DNA from: Pseudomonadota bacterium
Lineage (GTDB): Bacteria > Myxococcota_A > Polyangia > Polyangiales > Polyangiaceae
Assembly: GCA_023431345.1 (NCBI GenBank)
Contig: JAEYWK010000158.1
Span: 1-6,157 of the forward strand
DNA length: 6,157 bases
Direction of reading: 5' to 3'
Made by a program: the position numbers and the translations under genes. The notes below the pieces were generated by a model. That model was not told where the DNA came from, searched no databases, and saw nothing but the letters and a program-made list of their open reading frames with translations. This document shows, piece by piece, positions 6,130 through 6,157 of this stretch. The first letter of the stretch is position 1, and each line of letters starts with the position of its first letter.

Positions 6130-6157
6130 CGTCGTGCCTGGCGGTCGTGGGTGGGTG

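Noticed and set aside
1..6157. CRISPR array, tRNA, rRNA or multi-gene defence operon (BREX, DISARM)
   Set aside because: No regularly spaced repeats, no tRNA- or rRNA-like sequence, and no helicase, PglZ-like or DrmA/B-like genes beside the restriction-modification gene were found.

Overview
The base composition is strongly GC-rich (roughly 70% by eye), codons end mostly in G or C, and the gene families fit a high-GC actinobacterium (Micrococcales/Cellulomonas-like is plausible). No species can be named from the sequence alone. The window reads as an accessory patch: one large defence-type gene, one apparently complete insertion sequence, two gene remnants, and one ordinary chromosomal gene at the right edge.

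Layout, left to right. Bases 1-230 (minus) hold the start of an unrecognised gene with a textbook Shine-Dalgarno, running off the left edge. Divergent from it, about 337-3639 (plus), is a single-polypeptide restriction-modification enzyme of the type ISP family. It has an N-terminal PD-(D/E)XK nuclease, an N6-adenine methyltransferase core (SGSYYTP, DPAMGTGAY, NPPW) and a type ISP C-terminal specificity region, but no helicase motor. A short hairpin follows it. Bases 3734-5056 hold an IS3-family element on the minus strand: orfA and orfB overlap by GTGA, orfB has an intact DD(35)E triad, and the terminal inverted repeats are about 24 bp. No target-site duplication is visible.

Right of the element lies debris. 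The 3' end of a leucine-rich-repeat gene (plus, about 5057-5359) has no 5' half on the other side of the IS. The 5' end of a VOC/glyoxalase-like gene (minus, 5553 down to about 5425) faces it. The 65 bp between the two remnants match neither gene and carry two interlocked inverted repeats. A complete UPF0303/HbpS-like (heme-degrading-domain) gene follows at 5638-6129 (minus), with a strong hairpin between it and the VOC remnant.

Functionally, the restriction-modification enzyme should act alone, methylating and cleaving DNA with one polypeptide. The IS and the truncated genes show repeated rearrangement next to it, as is common for mobile defence loci. Nothing in the window shows a multi-gene defence operon; the most unusual points are the helicase-less ISP architecture and the scar right of the IS.
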